Assembly: GCA_963662575.1 (NCBI GenBank)
Contig: OY759723.1
Coordinates: 2,914,001-2,978,000 of the forward strand
Reading direction: 5' to 3'
DNA: 64,000 nt
From: Bin5 sp963662575
Lineage (GTDB): Bacteria > Chloroflexota > Anaerolineae > Caldilineales > Caldilineaceae
The stretch's first letter is position 1. Each line of letters opens with the position of its first letter. The notes under the pieces are model-generated. The model ran no database searches, was not told the origin of the DNA, and was given only the letters and a program-made list of their open reading frames with translations. The translations under genes were made by a program, and so were the position numbers. Below, piece after piece: positions 43,534 to 53,215 of this stretch.

Positions 43534-43958
43534 GTCGTCCTCCCGTGATTCGCGCGCACGCAATTGGCGATGCAGGGGCGCATGCAATTGAAGTGTGGAA
43601 TATGCCTGAAAACAGTATATGCCAAAGCAAATAGCGACGCTACTCTAAGAATTGCATCTAGCTTGGCCCAGTTGCCGCCTCCAAGCAGCCTGAATCCTGT
43701 GTCCAGGTTCTACAATTTCGGCTTGCCGCAGTACATAATAAAGTCTTGCAGTATGACACTGTCGCAAAAACTGCAATTCAGACAAATGGGGCTTTCGTGT
43801 ACAATACAACGACAGCAAGCAAGTGGGCGTCATTCCAGTATACGTACGGCCTCTCTTGGCTTAGCTTGGCTGCCACATTTCAGACCCTCATCAGAACTAT
43901 CTTCAGGCGACTGATACCAAGAGTCTAAGACAGAATCAATTGACTCGAAAGCGAATCC
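43534..43958. other. divergent intergenic region
   Basis: AT-richer than its surroundings, this gap separates the minus-strand PhyH gene from the plus-strand oxidoreductase gene and must hold both promoters. A pair of 7-base arms TTGCAGT and ACTGCAA (43747-43776) could be an operator. No open frame in it resembles a known protein. Confidence 0.6.
43777..43805 (+). promoter_or_regulatory. candidate promoter for the Gfo/Idh/MocA-ThDP-VOC operon
   Basis: TTCAGA (43777-43782) and TACAAT (43800-43805) are separated by 17 bases on the plus strand. Transcription would start about 150 bases before the oxidoreductase ATG. The -35 box is a weak match, and the inverted repeat just upstream could serve a regulator. 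Confidence 0.35.
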
Positions 43959-44999
43959 ATGATGGCAAACAACGGCAGGTCAGCCCAAACTCTGGGATAT
44001 GCCCTCATCGGCTGCGGCGGCGCAGGACGCGCACATGCCGGCTGGGCCGCAGAAACCGAGGGCGTAGCCGTGCGCGGCTTCTGCGACATCCACGAAGGCG
44101 CCGCGCAACAGCTGCAAGCACAGTACGGCGTCCACTACGCCACCACCGATCCGGACCGGGTCTTCGCTGACCCATATGTGGATATCGTTTCGATCGCCAC
44201 GTCTCACAGCTCCCATGCCGAGCTGGCCGTCGCCGCTTTGCAGGCTGGCAAACATCTCTTCCTCGAAAAGCCGATGGCCATGACCACCGCCGACTGTCTG
44301 CGCATTCACGAAGCCATGCAGACCGCCGGCACCAAGCTAATGCTCAACTTTTCTATCCGCTTCTCAGGCGCCGCCCGCGCCATCCGCCAGCGCCTGGCTA
44401 CACCCAAAGTCAGCCACAGCCAGTGTATGATGAGCCGCGCCGACCTCAATCGCTGGCGCTGGCATCCCGTGGAGGGCGGCGGACCCCTCTGGGACGTCGG
44501 TGTTCACATGGTGGACTACCTCTGCTGGATCCACGACAGTGCGCCGGTGGAGATCTATGCAACCGGCGGCCAGGTGACCCACCCCGGTGAACTGGGCAGC
44601 CCCGACATGATCGACACCGCCGCGGCCACTATCCGCTTCGCCAACGATTCCGCCGCGACCTTCCTGATGAGCGACGCCGGCAGCAATTCCGTTATCTCCA
44701 AATGGTTCTTCGAATTCTTTGATGGTCAAAGCTCGGCTGTACTCTATGAACATTTCCGTAAGGTCACCTTCTCTACCGACGACCCGGAGGAGGGGCAACA
44801 GAGCGAGACGCTGACTCCGCCCCCGATCGAACGCCTGTCGTTTCTGGTCGAGGCGATCCGCAACGATACCGAACCGTACGTGCCTCCGCAGGCGGGCATC
44901 CTTTCTACCCTTCTGGTCGAAGCGATCACAACATCCATTCAATCCGGTCAACCGCAGAAGGTGGACCTGTCCGCGCTGCCCGCCCCCCTGCCGCAGTAG
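43959..44999 (+). CDS. Gfo/Idh/MocA-family oxidoreductase
   Basis: A 346-residue NAD(P)-dependent dehydrogenase. It starts with the dinucleotide motif YALIGCGGAGRAHAGW, has IVSIATSHSSHAELAVAALQAGKHLFLEKPMA including the catalytic Lys of EKP, and the C-terminal alpha/beta substrate domain with DVGVHMVDYLCWIHD. Family members act on sugars, inositols, bile pigments or amino sugars. Two adjacent ATG codons start it. It leads a three-gene plus-strand operon with a ThDP enzyme and a VOC protein. The substrate is inferred only as a sugar or cyclitol. Confidence 0.9.
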   Translation: MMANNGRSAQTLGYALIGCGGAGRAHAGWAAETEGVAVRGFCDIHEGAAQQLQAQYGVHYATTDPDRVFADPYVDIVSIATSHSSHAELAVAALQAGKHLFLEKPMAMTTADCLRIHEAMQTAGTKLMLNFSIRFSGAARAIRQRLATPKVSHSQCMMSRADLNRWRWHPVEGGGPLWDVGVHMVDYLCWIHDSAPVEIYATGGQVTHPGELGSPDMIDTAAATIRFANDSAATFLMSDAGSNSVISKWFFEFFDGQSSAVLYEHFRKVTFSTDDPEEGQQSETLTPPPIERLSFLVEAIRNDTEPYVPPQAGILSTLLVEAITTSIQSGQPQKVDLSALPAPLPQ

Positions 45000-45069
45000 T
45001 CGGGGCCAGGGATGAGCAGTCTCCCTTCAACGACAACTTTCAGGCAGTGCGGCACCTGGAGAACCGCTG

Positions 45070-46716
45070 ATGAACGGCATTGAAGCAATTGCAGCAATCT
45101 TGAAAGCGGAAGGGGTCGAGTGGCTGGCCTGCTTTCCATCCAACCCGCTGATTGAAGCGGCCGCCCAGGTCGGCATTCGGCCGATACAGTTTCGCCATGA
45201 ACGGGGCGCGGTCATGGCCGCCGACGGCTTCAGCCGCACCAGTGGCCGGGAGCGCTTCGGCGTAGTCGCCGTCCAATCCCAGGCCGGGGCCGAAAACGCA
45301 ATGGGAGGCATTGCCCAGGCCTACGCCGACAACATCCCGATCCTGGTCCTTCCCGGCGGGGTTCGGCTTGATCAGCTGGCCGTGCGGCCCAACTTCTCCG
45401 CCGTGCACAACTACCAGGGCCTGGTCAAGCGCGTCGAAGCGATCTACCATCCCGATCAGGTAGCTTCAGTGATGCGGCGGGCATTCCATGCGCTGCGTAA
45501 CGGCCAGCCGGGACCGGTCGTTGTTGAGATGCTCACAGATGTCTGCGAGCAGCAGGTTCCCGCCGACACACTTGACTACCGGCCGCCGCAGACGATGCGG
45601 CAGCTTCCTCCCGAGGCCGACATTGACGAGACGGTCAATAGGCTCCTGGAGGCGGAGAAGCCGGTTATCTGGGCGGGCGGCGGTGTCCTGCTCGCCGGTG
45701 CCAGCGCGGCGCTGCGCGAGCTGGCCGAAATCACCGGCACACCCGTTTTTTGCACGATGCCGGGCAAGTCGGCCTTTGACGAGCGCCACCCTCTCTCCCT
45801 GGGCGCGGGCAGCCGTGCAACCACACTGCCGGCGCACCGCTGGCTGCAGGAGTGCGACCTCCTGCTCGCCATCGGCACCAGCCTCACCCGCGGTCCCTAC
45901 TGTCAGCCTATACTGCCGGGCAAGGTCATCATCCACAACACCGTCAACCCGGATGACATCAACAAGGATGAACTGGTCGACATCGGCCTGGTCGGGGATG
46001 CCAAGCTGACCCTGCAAGCGTTGATCGAATCGGTCAAGCGCCAGGTCGGTGATGACCGCCCCGCCCGCAGCCGCCAAACCGCCGCCGAAATCACCGCCTG
46101 CCGGAAGCCTTGGCTGGACGAGTGGACGCCCTTGCTGACCTCGGACGAAGAGCCGCTCAACACCTACCGGGTCATTCACGACATCAACAGCACGCTCGAC
46201 TTGGAAAACAGCATCGTTACCCACGACGCCGGCGCGCCGCGTGACTCGATCGTCCCCTTCTACACTGCCACCGTTCCGCATAGCTACATCGGCTGGGGCA
46301 AGACGACGCACCTCGGCTTCGGCCTCCCGCTCATGATTGGCGCTAAACTGGCCCATCCAGACAAATTCTGCCTCAACCTCATGGGCGACGGAGCCTTCGG
46401 CATGTCCGGACTGGACCTTGAGACCGCCGTGCGCGCGCCGGCTCCAATCACGACCGTGCTGCTCAACAACGGCGGCATGGCGACTTATCCGCCGGGCAAC
46501 TTCGCCACTGCACGCGAACGTTTCGGCGTCAGCAGCATGGTCGGCGACTACGCCAAAATCGCAGAGGGGCTGGGCGCAGTCGGTATCACCGTCACAAAGA
46601 CCGCCGAGATGGTTCCGGCCCTGCAGCGCGCCCAACGGCTCAACGCCGACGGGCAGACCGTTCTTATCGATGTCCATTCTAATCTTGAAGCCCGTCGCTC
46701 CCGCTGGGACCGCTGA
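45070..46716 (+). CDS. thiamine diphosphate-dependent enzyme, acetolactate synthase-like
   Basis: A 548-residue three-domain ThDP enzyme. The N-terminal domain has RHERGAVMAADGFSR with the catalytic Glu. The central nucleotide-type domain has PVIWAGGGVLLAGAS. The C-terminal ThDP domain has the metal-binding NLMGDGAFGMSGLDLETA and VLLNNGG. Domain order matches acetolactate synthase, glyoxylate carboligase, oxalyl-CoA decarboxylase and sulfoacetaldehyde acetyltransferase; the specific reaction is undecided. It lacks neighbouring ilv genes, so a catabolic role, such as carboligation or decarboxylation of a keto acid, is likelier. GGAG lies ten bases before the ATG. Confidence 0.9.
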   Translation: MNGIEAIAAILKAEGVEWLACFPSNPLIEAAAQVGIRPIQFRHERGAVMAADGFSRTSGRERFGVVAVQSQAGAENAMGGIAQAYADNIPILVLPGGVRLDQLAVRPNFSAVHNYQGLVKRVEAIYHPDQVASVMRRAFHALRNGQPGPVVVEMLTDVCEQQVPADTLDYRPPQTMRQLPPEADIDETVNRLLEAEKPVIWAGGGVLLAGASAALRELAEITGTPVFCTMPGKSAFDERHPLSLGAGSRATTLPAHRWLQECDLLLAIGTSLTRGPYCQPILPGKVIIHNTVNPDDINKDELVDIGLVGDAKLTLQALIESVKRQVGDDRPARSRQTAAEITACRKPWLDEWTPLLTSDEEPLNTYRVIHDINSTLDLENSIVTHDAGAPRDSIVPFYTATVPHSYIGWGKTTHLGFGLPLMIGAKLAHPDKFCLNLMGDGAFGMSGLDLETAVRAPAPITTVLLNNGGMATYPPGNFATARERFGVSSMVGDYAKIAEGLGAVGITVTKTAEMVPALQRAQRLNADGQTVLIDVHSNLEARRSRWDR

Positions 46717-46791
46717 AGTCCGCCGGCGCCAGCGATGGCAATCTGATCTTCACTGTTGATCTGAACTGTGCAAATGTAAGGAGACAAACGA

Positions 46792-47229
46792 ATGAGTGTC
46801 TTGATCCATGTAGGGGTACGGGCATCCGATCTCTCCAAGTCGATCCGTTTCTGGCGCGACGGTCTTGGGCTGCGCGTCGCCGGCAAGAGGGGCATCCGCT
46901 ACGACCTGACCGACGGCTACCACAATTTCGCCGTCTTCCAACACCAGGGCGACGACCGTCCCGAACACGTGTCCGGCATGGTCGACTACATCCATATCGG
47001 CGTAGGCGTCCCCGACCTTGCCGCCGCGGCCCGCCGCCTGCGCGACATGGGCTTCACCATCTATTCCGACGGACTGGGCGGTAAGACCCCCCTCGATCCC
47101 GACAACCTGGAGCAACCCGCCTTCAAAGTCGAAGACCCCGACGGCATAACCGTGGACGTCAGCGAAGTCACCACCATGTGGCCGGGCACGACGATTCATC
47201 CTAACCAGACGGCTCAGCCGGAAGCCTAG
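46792..47229 (+). CDS. VOC-family protein
   Basis: A 145-residue vicinal-oxygen-chelate protein. It opens with VLIHVGVRASDLSKSIRFWRDGLGL, has YIHIGVGVPDLAAAARRLRDMGFTIYSDG in the middle and ends with FKVEDPDGITVDVSE, giving the metal-ligand positions His and Glu. The GGAGA site is well placed. It follows the ThDP enzyme gene and ends the plus-strand trio; mutS converges from the other side. The reaction is unknown. Confidence 0.88.
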   Translation: MSVLIHVGVRASDLSKSIRFWRDGLGLRVAGKRGIRYDLTDGYHNFAVFQHQGDDRPEHVSGMVDYIHIGVGVPDLAAAARRLRDMGFTIYSDGLGGKTPLDPDNLEQPAFKVEDPDGITVDVSEVTTMWPGTTIHPNQTAQPEA

Positions 47230-47493
47230 TCCCCTTCCCCGGACCAGGCAAGATTCGCATAGCAGGCTCTTCACTTCAGCCATACGTAGCGTGGGGAATG
47301 AAAAAATTCCCTGCGCTGCGGGCTCCTTCGCCAAAACCTTCTGGAGCGGCTACGGGACAGTGAAGCGGACAGTCTTCCCGCGAGGCGGGAATGCTCGGAA
47401 CTCCGCAGCCCTCCACTCCTGAAGTCTGCAGTGCTCGTCCAAAAACGCCAATTTTTTCTCAATCCGAAGGCGCAACCTGAGGACAATCCTTTC

Positions 47494-50160
47494 TCAACTA
47501 CTCTCGGCCAACTGCCGCAATTCATACAGCCTATTCAAAGCATCCAACGGCGACAGCGCGTCCACGTCCAGCGCGCGCAGCGACTCCACTGCCGGGTGCG
47601 CGGTGGCAAAGAGACCTACCTGCATCGCCTCTCTCTGCTTGCGGCCGGGCGTCTGATCCAGCAGCGTGGCTGGGCCCGCCGCACCTGAGGCCTCCAGCTC
47701 AAGCAAGATCTCCCCGGCTCGCCGCACGACACCGCGCGGCAGGCCGGCCATCTGCGCTACATGGACGCCATAGGAGTGGTCGGCCCTGCCCGGTAAGATC
47801 CGGCGCAAGAAAACTACTTCGTCGCCGCTGTCGTCAACAGCCACACTGTAGTTGACGACCTGCGGCAGGCGCTCAGCCAGGTCGGTCAGTTCGTGGTAGT
47901 GCGTAGCGAACAGTGTCTTGGCGCGCAGCGATGGGTAGTTGTGGATATGCTCGACCACGGCCCACGCGATCGCCAGCCCGTCATATGTGCTCGTGCCGCG
48001 ACCGATCTCGTCCAGGATCAGTAGGCTGCGCTCGGTGGCGTGGTTGAGAATGTTGGCCGTTTCGATCATCTCCACCATAAATGTGGACTGCCCCCGATGG
48101 AGTTCGTCACTGGCGCCGATGCGAGTGAAGATGCGATCGACAACGCCAATGCGGGCGGCGGCGGCAGGCACAAACGAGCCAATCTGTGCAAGAAGGGTAA
48201 TCAGCGCGGTCTGCCGCAAATAAGTGGACTTGCCCGACATGTTCGGCCCGGTCAAAATGTGAACCAACTCGCCGGGCGATAGATGCGCGTCGTTGGGCAC
48301 AAACGGCTCGTCGCTCGTCTGCTCCACCACCGCATGGCGCCCGGCCGTAATCGTGATTGCGGCGCCGTCGTCGATCTGGGGACGGCAATAGCGGCGCCTA
48401 AGCGCGACCTCAGCCAGCGACGCGTACACGTCCAAAAGAGCCAGCCCCTCCGCCAGGCAGCGGATCTCGTCGGCGCGCACCGTAAGTTCCTCGCACACGC
48501 GACGAAAAAGCTGCTGCTCCAACGCCAGCCGGCGCTCGTCTGCATTGAGGATCAGCGACTCATACTCCTTGAGTTCGGGCGTGATGTACCGCTCCGCATT
48601 CGCCAGCGTCTGCTTGCGGATATAATCCTGCGGCACTTTGTCAGCATGGGTGTTCCGGACTTCGATGTAGTAGCCGAATACCTTGTTGTAGCCGACCTTC
48701 AGGCTCTGGATGTTGAGGCGCGTGCGCTCGGCGTCCTCCAAGGCCGCCACCCACTCCTTGGCGTGGCGGCTGTTGTGGACGATCGCGTCCAACTCTTCGC
48801 TGTAGCCGGGCCGAATAATGCCAGGTGTGCCCAGTGTCACCGACGGCTCATCGTCGATCGCCCGCTCCAGCAACTCTAGTGAAGGCGTGCAGTCCGGTAG
48901 CATGTCCAGCATCTGCCTGAAGAAGGCCTCGGCAGCTGTCCGCGGCGCGGCCTGATCCTCTAATCCCAGTGCTGAGGCAGGCTTGGCGCCAAGAACCAGC
49001 TCGCGCAGTCCCGGCCCGCGGCGCAGGATCTCGCGCACGCCCAGCAGATCACGCGGTAATGCCCTGCCTTGCGTGATACGGTTGATCCAACGCTCCAGGT
49101 CGCCCATGCCCCGCAAGGTATCGCGAACCTGCGCGCGCAGATCTGCCTCGTCCACCAGCGTCTCGACCGCGTCGAGCCGCTCGTTGATGCGGTCAATGTC
49201 GAGCAGTGGGCGCCCCAGCCAGCGCCGCAACAGCCGCCCGCCCATCGGCGTTAGCGTCTCGTCCACAACGCCCAGAAGGCTCCCGCGGACCTCGCCGCCG
49301 CGCATCGTCTCCGTCAGCTCCAGATTGCGACGCGTGGACTCGTCCAGCGCCATGAATTCGCTCACGGCGTAACTATGCAACCGCACCAGTTGGCCGAGCG
49401 CGGCTGGCTGCATCTCCTGCAAATAGGCAAGTATCGCCGCCGCGGCCCGTACTGCCTGCGGCTTGTCCTGAAGCCCGAAACCATCCAGGCTGCGAACGCC
49501 CAGTTGCCGCTGCAGAGCGCTGCGCGCCGTGTCCAACTCCACCTGCCAGGCCTCGACCTGTGAGACGATCGCCTGCAAGCCGTCGATCAGCGCTGCCAGG
49601 CCGCTCTCTGCCAGCTCCCAATCGGAAGTGATCAGTTCGCTGGGCTGAAGGCGGCCCAGCTCCTCTTCCAGTCGCCGCTCAGTCTCGGCCAAGTCTCTGC
49701 CGTTGATCTGCGTCGCCGCAAACTCACCGGTTGTGATATCGCAATAGGCAATGCCGGCCTCGTTACCCTGCGCGTTAAACAGTACCGCGACCAGATAGTT
49801 GTTGCGGTCATCGGCCAACATTGACGGCTCGGCGATCGTGCCCTTGGTGATAACCTGCTGGATCTCCCGCTCAACCAGTCCAGCGCCCGGTTCGCTGACC
49901 TGTTCGGCGACCGCCACTTTGTGGCCTGCCTCAACCAGTCGCGCCAGGTAGCCTTCCACGCTATGGTAGGGAACGCCGGCCAACGGCGCGCGCTGGTTGT
50001 TGCCGACCGGCCGGCTGGTCAGCGCCACATCGCACACCTTGGCCACGATTTCAGCATCTCCGTCAAAGGCCTCATAGAAGTCGCCCAAGCGGAAAAACAG
50101 AATGCAGTCCGGGTGCTGGCTTTTTAGTTGCAGGTACTGCCGGCGCATCGGCGTTGTCAT
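47494..50160 (-). CDS. mutS: DNA mismatch repair protein MutS
   Basis: Recognises base mismatches and small loops and starts repair. The 888-residue protein has the mismatch-binding Phe-x-Glu in FRLGDFYEAF, followed by connector, lever and clamp domains. The ATPase has TGPNMSGKSTYLRQ near residue 635, the Walker B region SLLILDEIGRGTSTYDG and ATHYHELTDL. The C-terminal linker and a dimerisation tail with DALSPLDALNRLYELRQLA are present, so the protein is full length. It follows the CHAT gene by 20 bases on the same strand and probably shares its promoter. Confidence 0.97.
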   Translation of the reverse strand: MTTPMRRQYLQLKSQHPDCILFFRLGDFYEAFDGDAEIVAKVCDVALTSRPVGNNQRAPLAGVPYHSVEGYLARLVEAGHKVAVAEQVSEPGAGLVEREIQQVITKGTIAEPSMLADDRNNYLVAVLFNAQGNEAGIAYCDITTGEFAATQINGRDLAETERRLEEELGRLQPSELITSDWELAESGLAALIDGLQAIVSQVEAWQVELDTARSALQRQLGVRSLDGFGLQDKPQAVRAAAAILAYLQEMQPAALGQLVRLHSYAVSEFMALDESTRRNLELTETMRGGEVRGSLLGVVDETLTPMGGRLLRRWLGRPLLDIDRINERLDAVETLVDEADLRAQVRDTLRGMGDLERWINRITQGRALPRDLLGVREILRRGPGLRELVLGAKPASALGLEDQAAPRTAAEAFFRQMLDMLPDCTPSLELLERAIDDEPSVTLGTPGIIRPGYSEELDAIVHNSRHAKEWVAALEDAERTRLNIQSLKVGYNKVFGYYIEVRNTHADKVPQDYIRKQTLANAERYITPELKEYESLILNADERRLALEQQLFRRVCEELTVRADEIRCLAEGLALLDVYASLAEVALRRRYCRPQIDDGAAITITAGRHAVVEQTSDEPFVPNDAHLSPGELVHILTGPNMSGKSTYLRQTALITLLAQIGSFVPAAAARIGVVDRIFTRIGASDELHRGQSTFMVEMIETANILNHATERSLLILDEIGRGTSTYDGLAIAWAVVEHIHNYPSLRAKTLFATHYHELTDLAERLPQVVNYSVAVDDSGDEVVFLRRILPGRADHSYGVHVAQMAGLPRGVVRRAGEILLELEASGAAGPATLLDQTPGRKQREAMQVGLFATAHPAVESLRALDVDALSPLDALNRLYELRQLAESS

Positions 50161-50180
50161 GGCTTCATCTTCTTCATCTG

Positions 50181-52406
50181 CTAACGGCGGTCTGGTTCTG
50201 ACGCGCTGCCCGCGGTCGTGGCGCCATCATTTCTCCAAAACACGCGGCTGTTGGGATCGCCGTATAGCGTATAGGCCAGCCAGGTGGGATTTGCGCTCTG
50301 CATGGCGCGCAGTTGCCGCCGCGCCGAAAAGAATGCCTCGCCCAGCGTCTTGCCGGCCCACAACTCCTCGTAGAATAGTTGTGCAAACTGCGAGGCCAAT
50401 TCGTCGTGGACCTCCCACAGCGTGCCAACGAAGGCGGTCACGCCCAACTGATCTACCAAACGCTGTGCCCAACCGCCGAGGCCGGTCAGGTTGAATCCGA
50501 CACGGGCCCCGTGACAGGTATTGAGGAAAATGAGCGGTCTCTCGCGGCGCAGCCCCCTCGCCCGGCGGCGGGTCAGGTCGCTGGGAAATAGTGGTTCGCC
50601 TTCCAAAACGATCGGTGACTCGTCCACAAAGGCCTGGTTGTAGTTGCCGTGTGAAGCGAAATGGAAAAGCTGGGCGCCGCCCTGCTCCGCCAGTTCCAGG
50701 AACTGTGCGCGCGTTGTAATCGGCGGCGCAATCTCGATCTGTCGCGCCGCCAGGCTGTCAAAATACTGAATCTCCTTTACCACGAAATCCAGGTCCATCA
50801 TCGGCGCTACCAGCCGGGCGGCCCGGATGTTCAGGTCGGAAGGCACGGCCGCGCCCGCCAGCCAGCGACTCATGCACCAGGCCCCAGCCAAGTGGTCGTC
50901 TTCGACATCGCGGCCATCTACGACGTCGTAGGGCTTGACCAGCTCCCAGGGAATCCAGGGTTCGTCGCTGACGATCAGCAGATTGTTCAGCTCTCCATCG
51001 TCGCGCCGCGCCTTGAGCTCCCAATACACCTGCCGCAGTGGCGCCGGGAACAGCTGCTCATATAGCTCGACCCCGAGATCGGCCACTTCATCCTCCATCC
51101 GCAAGGCCTCGTCGCCAGGCAGGTTGGCGCCGGCCTGGGCCGCAAAACCGCTGAGCCGCTCGACCAGCCGATCGAAGAACTGGTCGGGTCTGGATAGATC
51201 ATTGAAGACGATCGATCCGACGCCGCGGCCATCCAGCGCCGGCAGTTTCTTCGAATGGAGATGAAAATGGAGCGTGCGCCCATCCGCGTCGCGGGTGATG
51301 CGCAACTCGACATCCGCAGCCGGGAGCGGCGTCCCCTGCGGAATCGTTACGCCGTCGACCGCACGCACAACCGAGGCCGTCCCGAATGTGGGCGCCGCGG
51401 CGCCATCCTCGTCGCTGACGGTGGCGGCCCGTCGTGTACCGCCGCGCAGGAATTTGAAGCCCCTGACCGCTACTTCCAACGTCAGTGAACCGGCATTTCT
51501 GCTGCGGTGATAGAAGTCGACCGTAACCCAGTGGGGGCCGGGGCGTTCGTCTGCAAGTTGCAACAGGAAGACGGCCGGCTGCGAATCGCTGTCATTGGGC
51601 ACCGCGATCGTGCGCCGCAATGCAGGGCCGTCGCGTGCGCCCGCACCGTAACCGCTGACTTCCTCAAAGCCGGGCGCACGCACGACCACATCGACATACT
51701 CGACTTCGTCCTGAAAAGCGATCCCGACTTCGCCCTCGCTGCGGCTCTCGCGGGGCCGGTCGCGCACCAACTGCACTACCAGTGGATATTTGACATCGTT
51801 GCGGTTTGAGATGGTCGGCGGAAAGTCGACGTAGGTGTAAAACTGAACCATCGCGCCGCCCCTGACAACACCTGCGGCAGGTACCGCAGGCGACCCAGGC
51901 GCGGGCGTCCAAATGCGCTGAGCCGAATCACCAGACTGCGGCTGACCGCTTGCACCGGGGAATGGAGCTTGGGCGCCACGCGGGTGAGCGGAGCGCGGCG
52001 TCTGCATCGAACGCGGCACATAATGGGCCGGATCGTCCCGCATTATCCTTAGTAGGTTCAGCGCCTGAAGGTAGTTGATGCCCTTCGCCGTTGCATAGCC
52101 GGGGCTATCACCCGCAATGCCGCCGCGCATTGCTTCTTCTACGAAAGGCAGCACCGCGTCAATGGACGCGACGTCGTCAAGGAAGCCGATCAGGATGGCG
52201 CGTCGTTCCAGCGCGCTAATGCCGCTGTTACCCGCGGCGGCCGCCGCCGCCGTCCGCAGGCTGTCCACTTGGCTACGCGTCCGCGTGTCCAGGTCCCAAT
52301 AGCTGCGAAAGAACCGGCGCAGGACCGAATCCACCATGTTCAGGAGTTGGCGATCGTCCCAGCTTCGCGACGAAAACTCCTGTTGTCTCCTTTCTACTCC
52401 TTCCAT
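50181..52406 (-). CDS. CHAT-domain peptidase-like protein
   Basis: A 741-residue protein ending in a caspase-like CHAT domain. The catalytic His is in FHFASHGNYN near residue 581 and the catalytic Cys in FLNTCHGARV near 629, followed by the RLVDQLGVTAFVGTLWEVHDEL stretch. The N-terminal 110 residues are helical (LLNMVDSVLRRFFRSYW), resembling small adaptor-type domains. A proline-rich linker and a beta-rich middle (about residues 190-330) follow. CHAT peptidases act in regulated proteolysis, including defence-associated complexes; no partner genes are recognisable here except mutS. I chose ATG 52406 with AAGGA upstream. The target is unknown. Confidence 0.82.
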   Translation of the reverse strand: MEGVERRQQEFSSRSWDDRQLLNMVDSVLRRFFRSYWDLDTRTRSQVDSLRTAAAAAAGNSGISALERRAILIGFLDDVASIDAVLPFVEEAMRGGIAGDSPGYATAKGINYLQALNLLRIMRDDPAHYVPRSMQTPRSAHPRGAQAPFPGASGQPQSGDSAQRIWTPAPGSPAVPAAGVVRGGAMVQFYTYVDFPPTISNRNDVKYPLVVQLVRDRPRESRSEGEVGIAFQDEVEYVDVVVRAPGFEEVSGYGAGARDGPALRRTIAVPNDSDSQPAVFLLQLADERPGPHWVTVDFYHRSRNAGSLTLEVAVRGFKFLRGGTRRAATVSDEDGAAAPTFGTASVVRAVDGVTIPQGTPLPAADVELRITRDADGRTLHFHLHSKKLPALDGRGVGSIVFNDLSRPDQFFDRLVERLSGFAAQAGANLPGDEALRMEDEVADLGVELYEQLFPAPLRQVYWELKARRDDGELNNLLIVSDEPWIPWELVKPYDVVDGRDVEDDHLAGAWCMSRWLAGAAVPSDLNIRAARLVAPMMDLDFVVKEIQYFDSLAARQIEIAPPITTRAQFLELAEQGGAQLFHFASHGNYNQAFVDESPIVLEGEPLFPSDLTRRRARGLRRERPLIFLNTCHGARVGFNLTGLGGWAQRLVDQLGVTAFVGTLWEVHDELASQFAQLFYEELWAGKTLGEAFFSARRQLRAMQSANPTWLAYTLYGDPNSRVFWRNDGATTAGSASEPDRR

Positions 52407-52482
52407 CCGTGTCCTTCCGTACCGGCAGAATTGTGAGCCTGTACTATGGTGCGGCAAAAAGCCGCGCGAGTGGGTGGGCAGG

Positions 52483-52511
52483 ATCCTATCATAGCGGGCA
52501 AGGTTTTTCAA
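52483..52511 (-). promoter_or_regulatory. sigma70-type promoter of the CHAT-mutS unit
   Basis: TTGAAA (52511-52506) and TAGGAT (52488-52483) are spaced by 17 bases on the minus strand. A small hairpin GCGGC-GCCGC lies in the untranslated leader. Transcription would start about 70 bases ahead of the ATG. Confidence 0.55.
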
Positions 52512-52518
52512 TTCTTCC

Positions 52519-52740
52519 TCAGATATTTGGCAGGGCAATCGCATCTTGTTGGGAGAGAATTTTCAGGGGATAGCCAGTTTTCCAACCGGCTCGTTCACGT
52601 TTGGCAGCAATACCGATTTGGGCGCTGTTCTCTCTGCGTAAGAGGTTGAAAGCCATGCGGCGCAAGACGGCCAAGTTGTGCTGCGCATGGCCCTGACGGA
52701 TGCGACTGTCGTCTCCATCCAAGAGCCAGTAGACTGAATT
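52519..52740 (-). mobile_element. remnant of an ISAs1-family transposase gene
   Basis: The minus strand encodes YWLLDGDDSRIRQGHA, then NLAVLRRMAFNLLRRE and AKRERAGWKTGYPLKIL, matching the C-terminal end of ISAs1-type DDE transposases (HWVLDV..EDDSRIR..NLA.LRR.ALNLLR). The stretch before it diverges and the catalytic upstream part is missing. No terminal inverted repeats were found. This is a truncated copy within the gene-poor area next to the CHAT gene. Confidence 0.7.
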
Positions 52741-52929
52741 CGCGGTGTCCCGGTGGCTGAGGGTGGAAGTCAGGAGCAGTTTGGCAGCGGAGGAAAAGAT
52801 GGAATTCACATCAGATGCAAATGCCTTGGGGGCTGATGCGGGCATTTCATTCATCGTGGACCGTTTTAATCAGATTCATCTTGATGGTGGGACGCAGGCA
52901 TTCTCATCTGTGTGTTGGACGAGAGTTCA

Positions 52930-53215
52930 TGAGCGTTTACGAGCGTTTATAAGCGTTTTCGGGTTGTCTGAGCTGCAGTTCATGAGATTTGCCTGATGGG
53001 CTGTGACCGGGGCCTTGCCGATGCAGGTTGTCTCATATGAGCGTTAGACGAGAGTTTATGAGCGTTTACGAGCGTTCATGAGCGTTTACGGGTTGTCTGA
53101 GCTGCAGTTCATGAGATTTGCCTGATGGGCAGTGACCGGGGCCTTGCCGATGCAGGTTGTCTCGTATGAGCGTTTTCGGGTTGTCTGAGCTGCAATTCAT
53201 GCAGTTATTGTGATG
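52930..53215 (+). repeat. nested imperfect tandem repeats
   Basis: A unit starting GGGTTGTCTGAGCTGCA occurs at 52961, 53090 and 53178, the first two being almost identical for about 85 bases (through GGGGCCTTGCCGATGCAGG and TTGTCTC). Between them are many short copies of GAGCGTTTAC/T and ATGAGCGTT. Unit spacings are 129 and 88 bases, so deletions or expansions occurred. There is no open frame through all copies. Confidence 0.85.

Noticed and set aside
45466..46677. Long minus-strand open frame antisense to the ThDP enzyme gene
   Set aside because: Shadow of a GC-rich coding strand; the plus-strand product has all family motifs.
52930..53215. Repeats considered as a CRISPR array
   Set aside because: Units are long, unequal in spacing and imperfect, and there are no equal-length unique spacers or cas genes.
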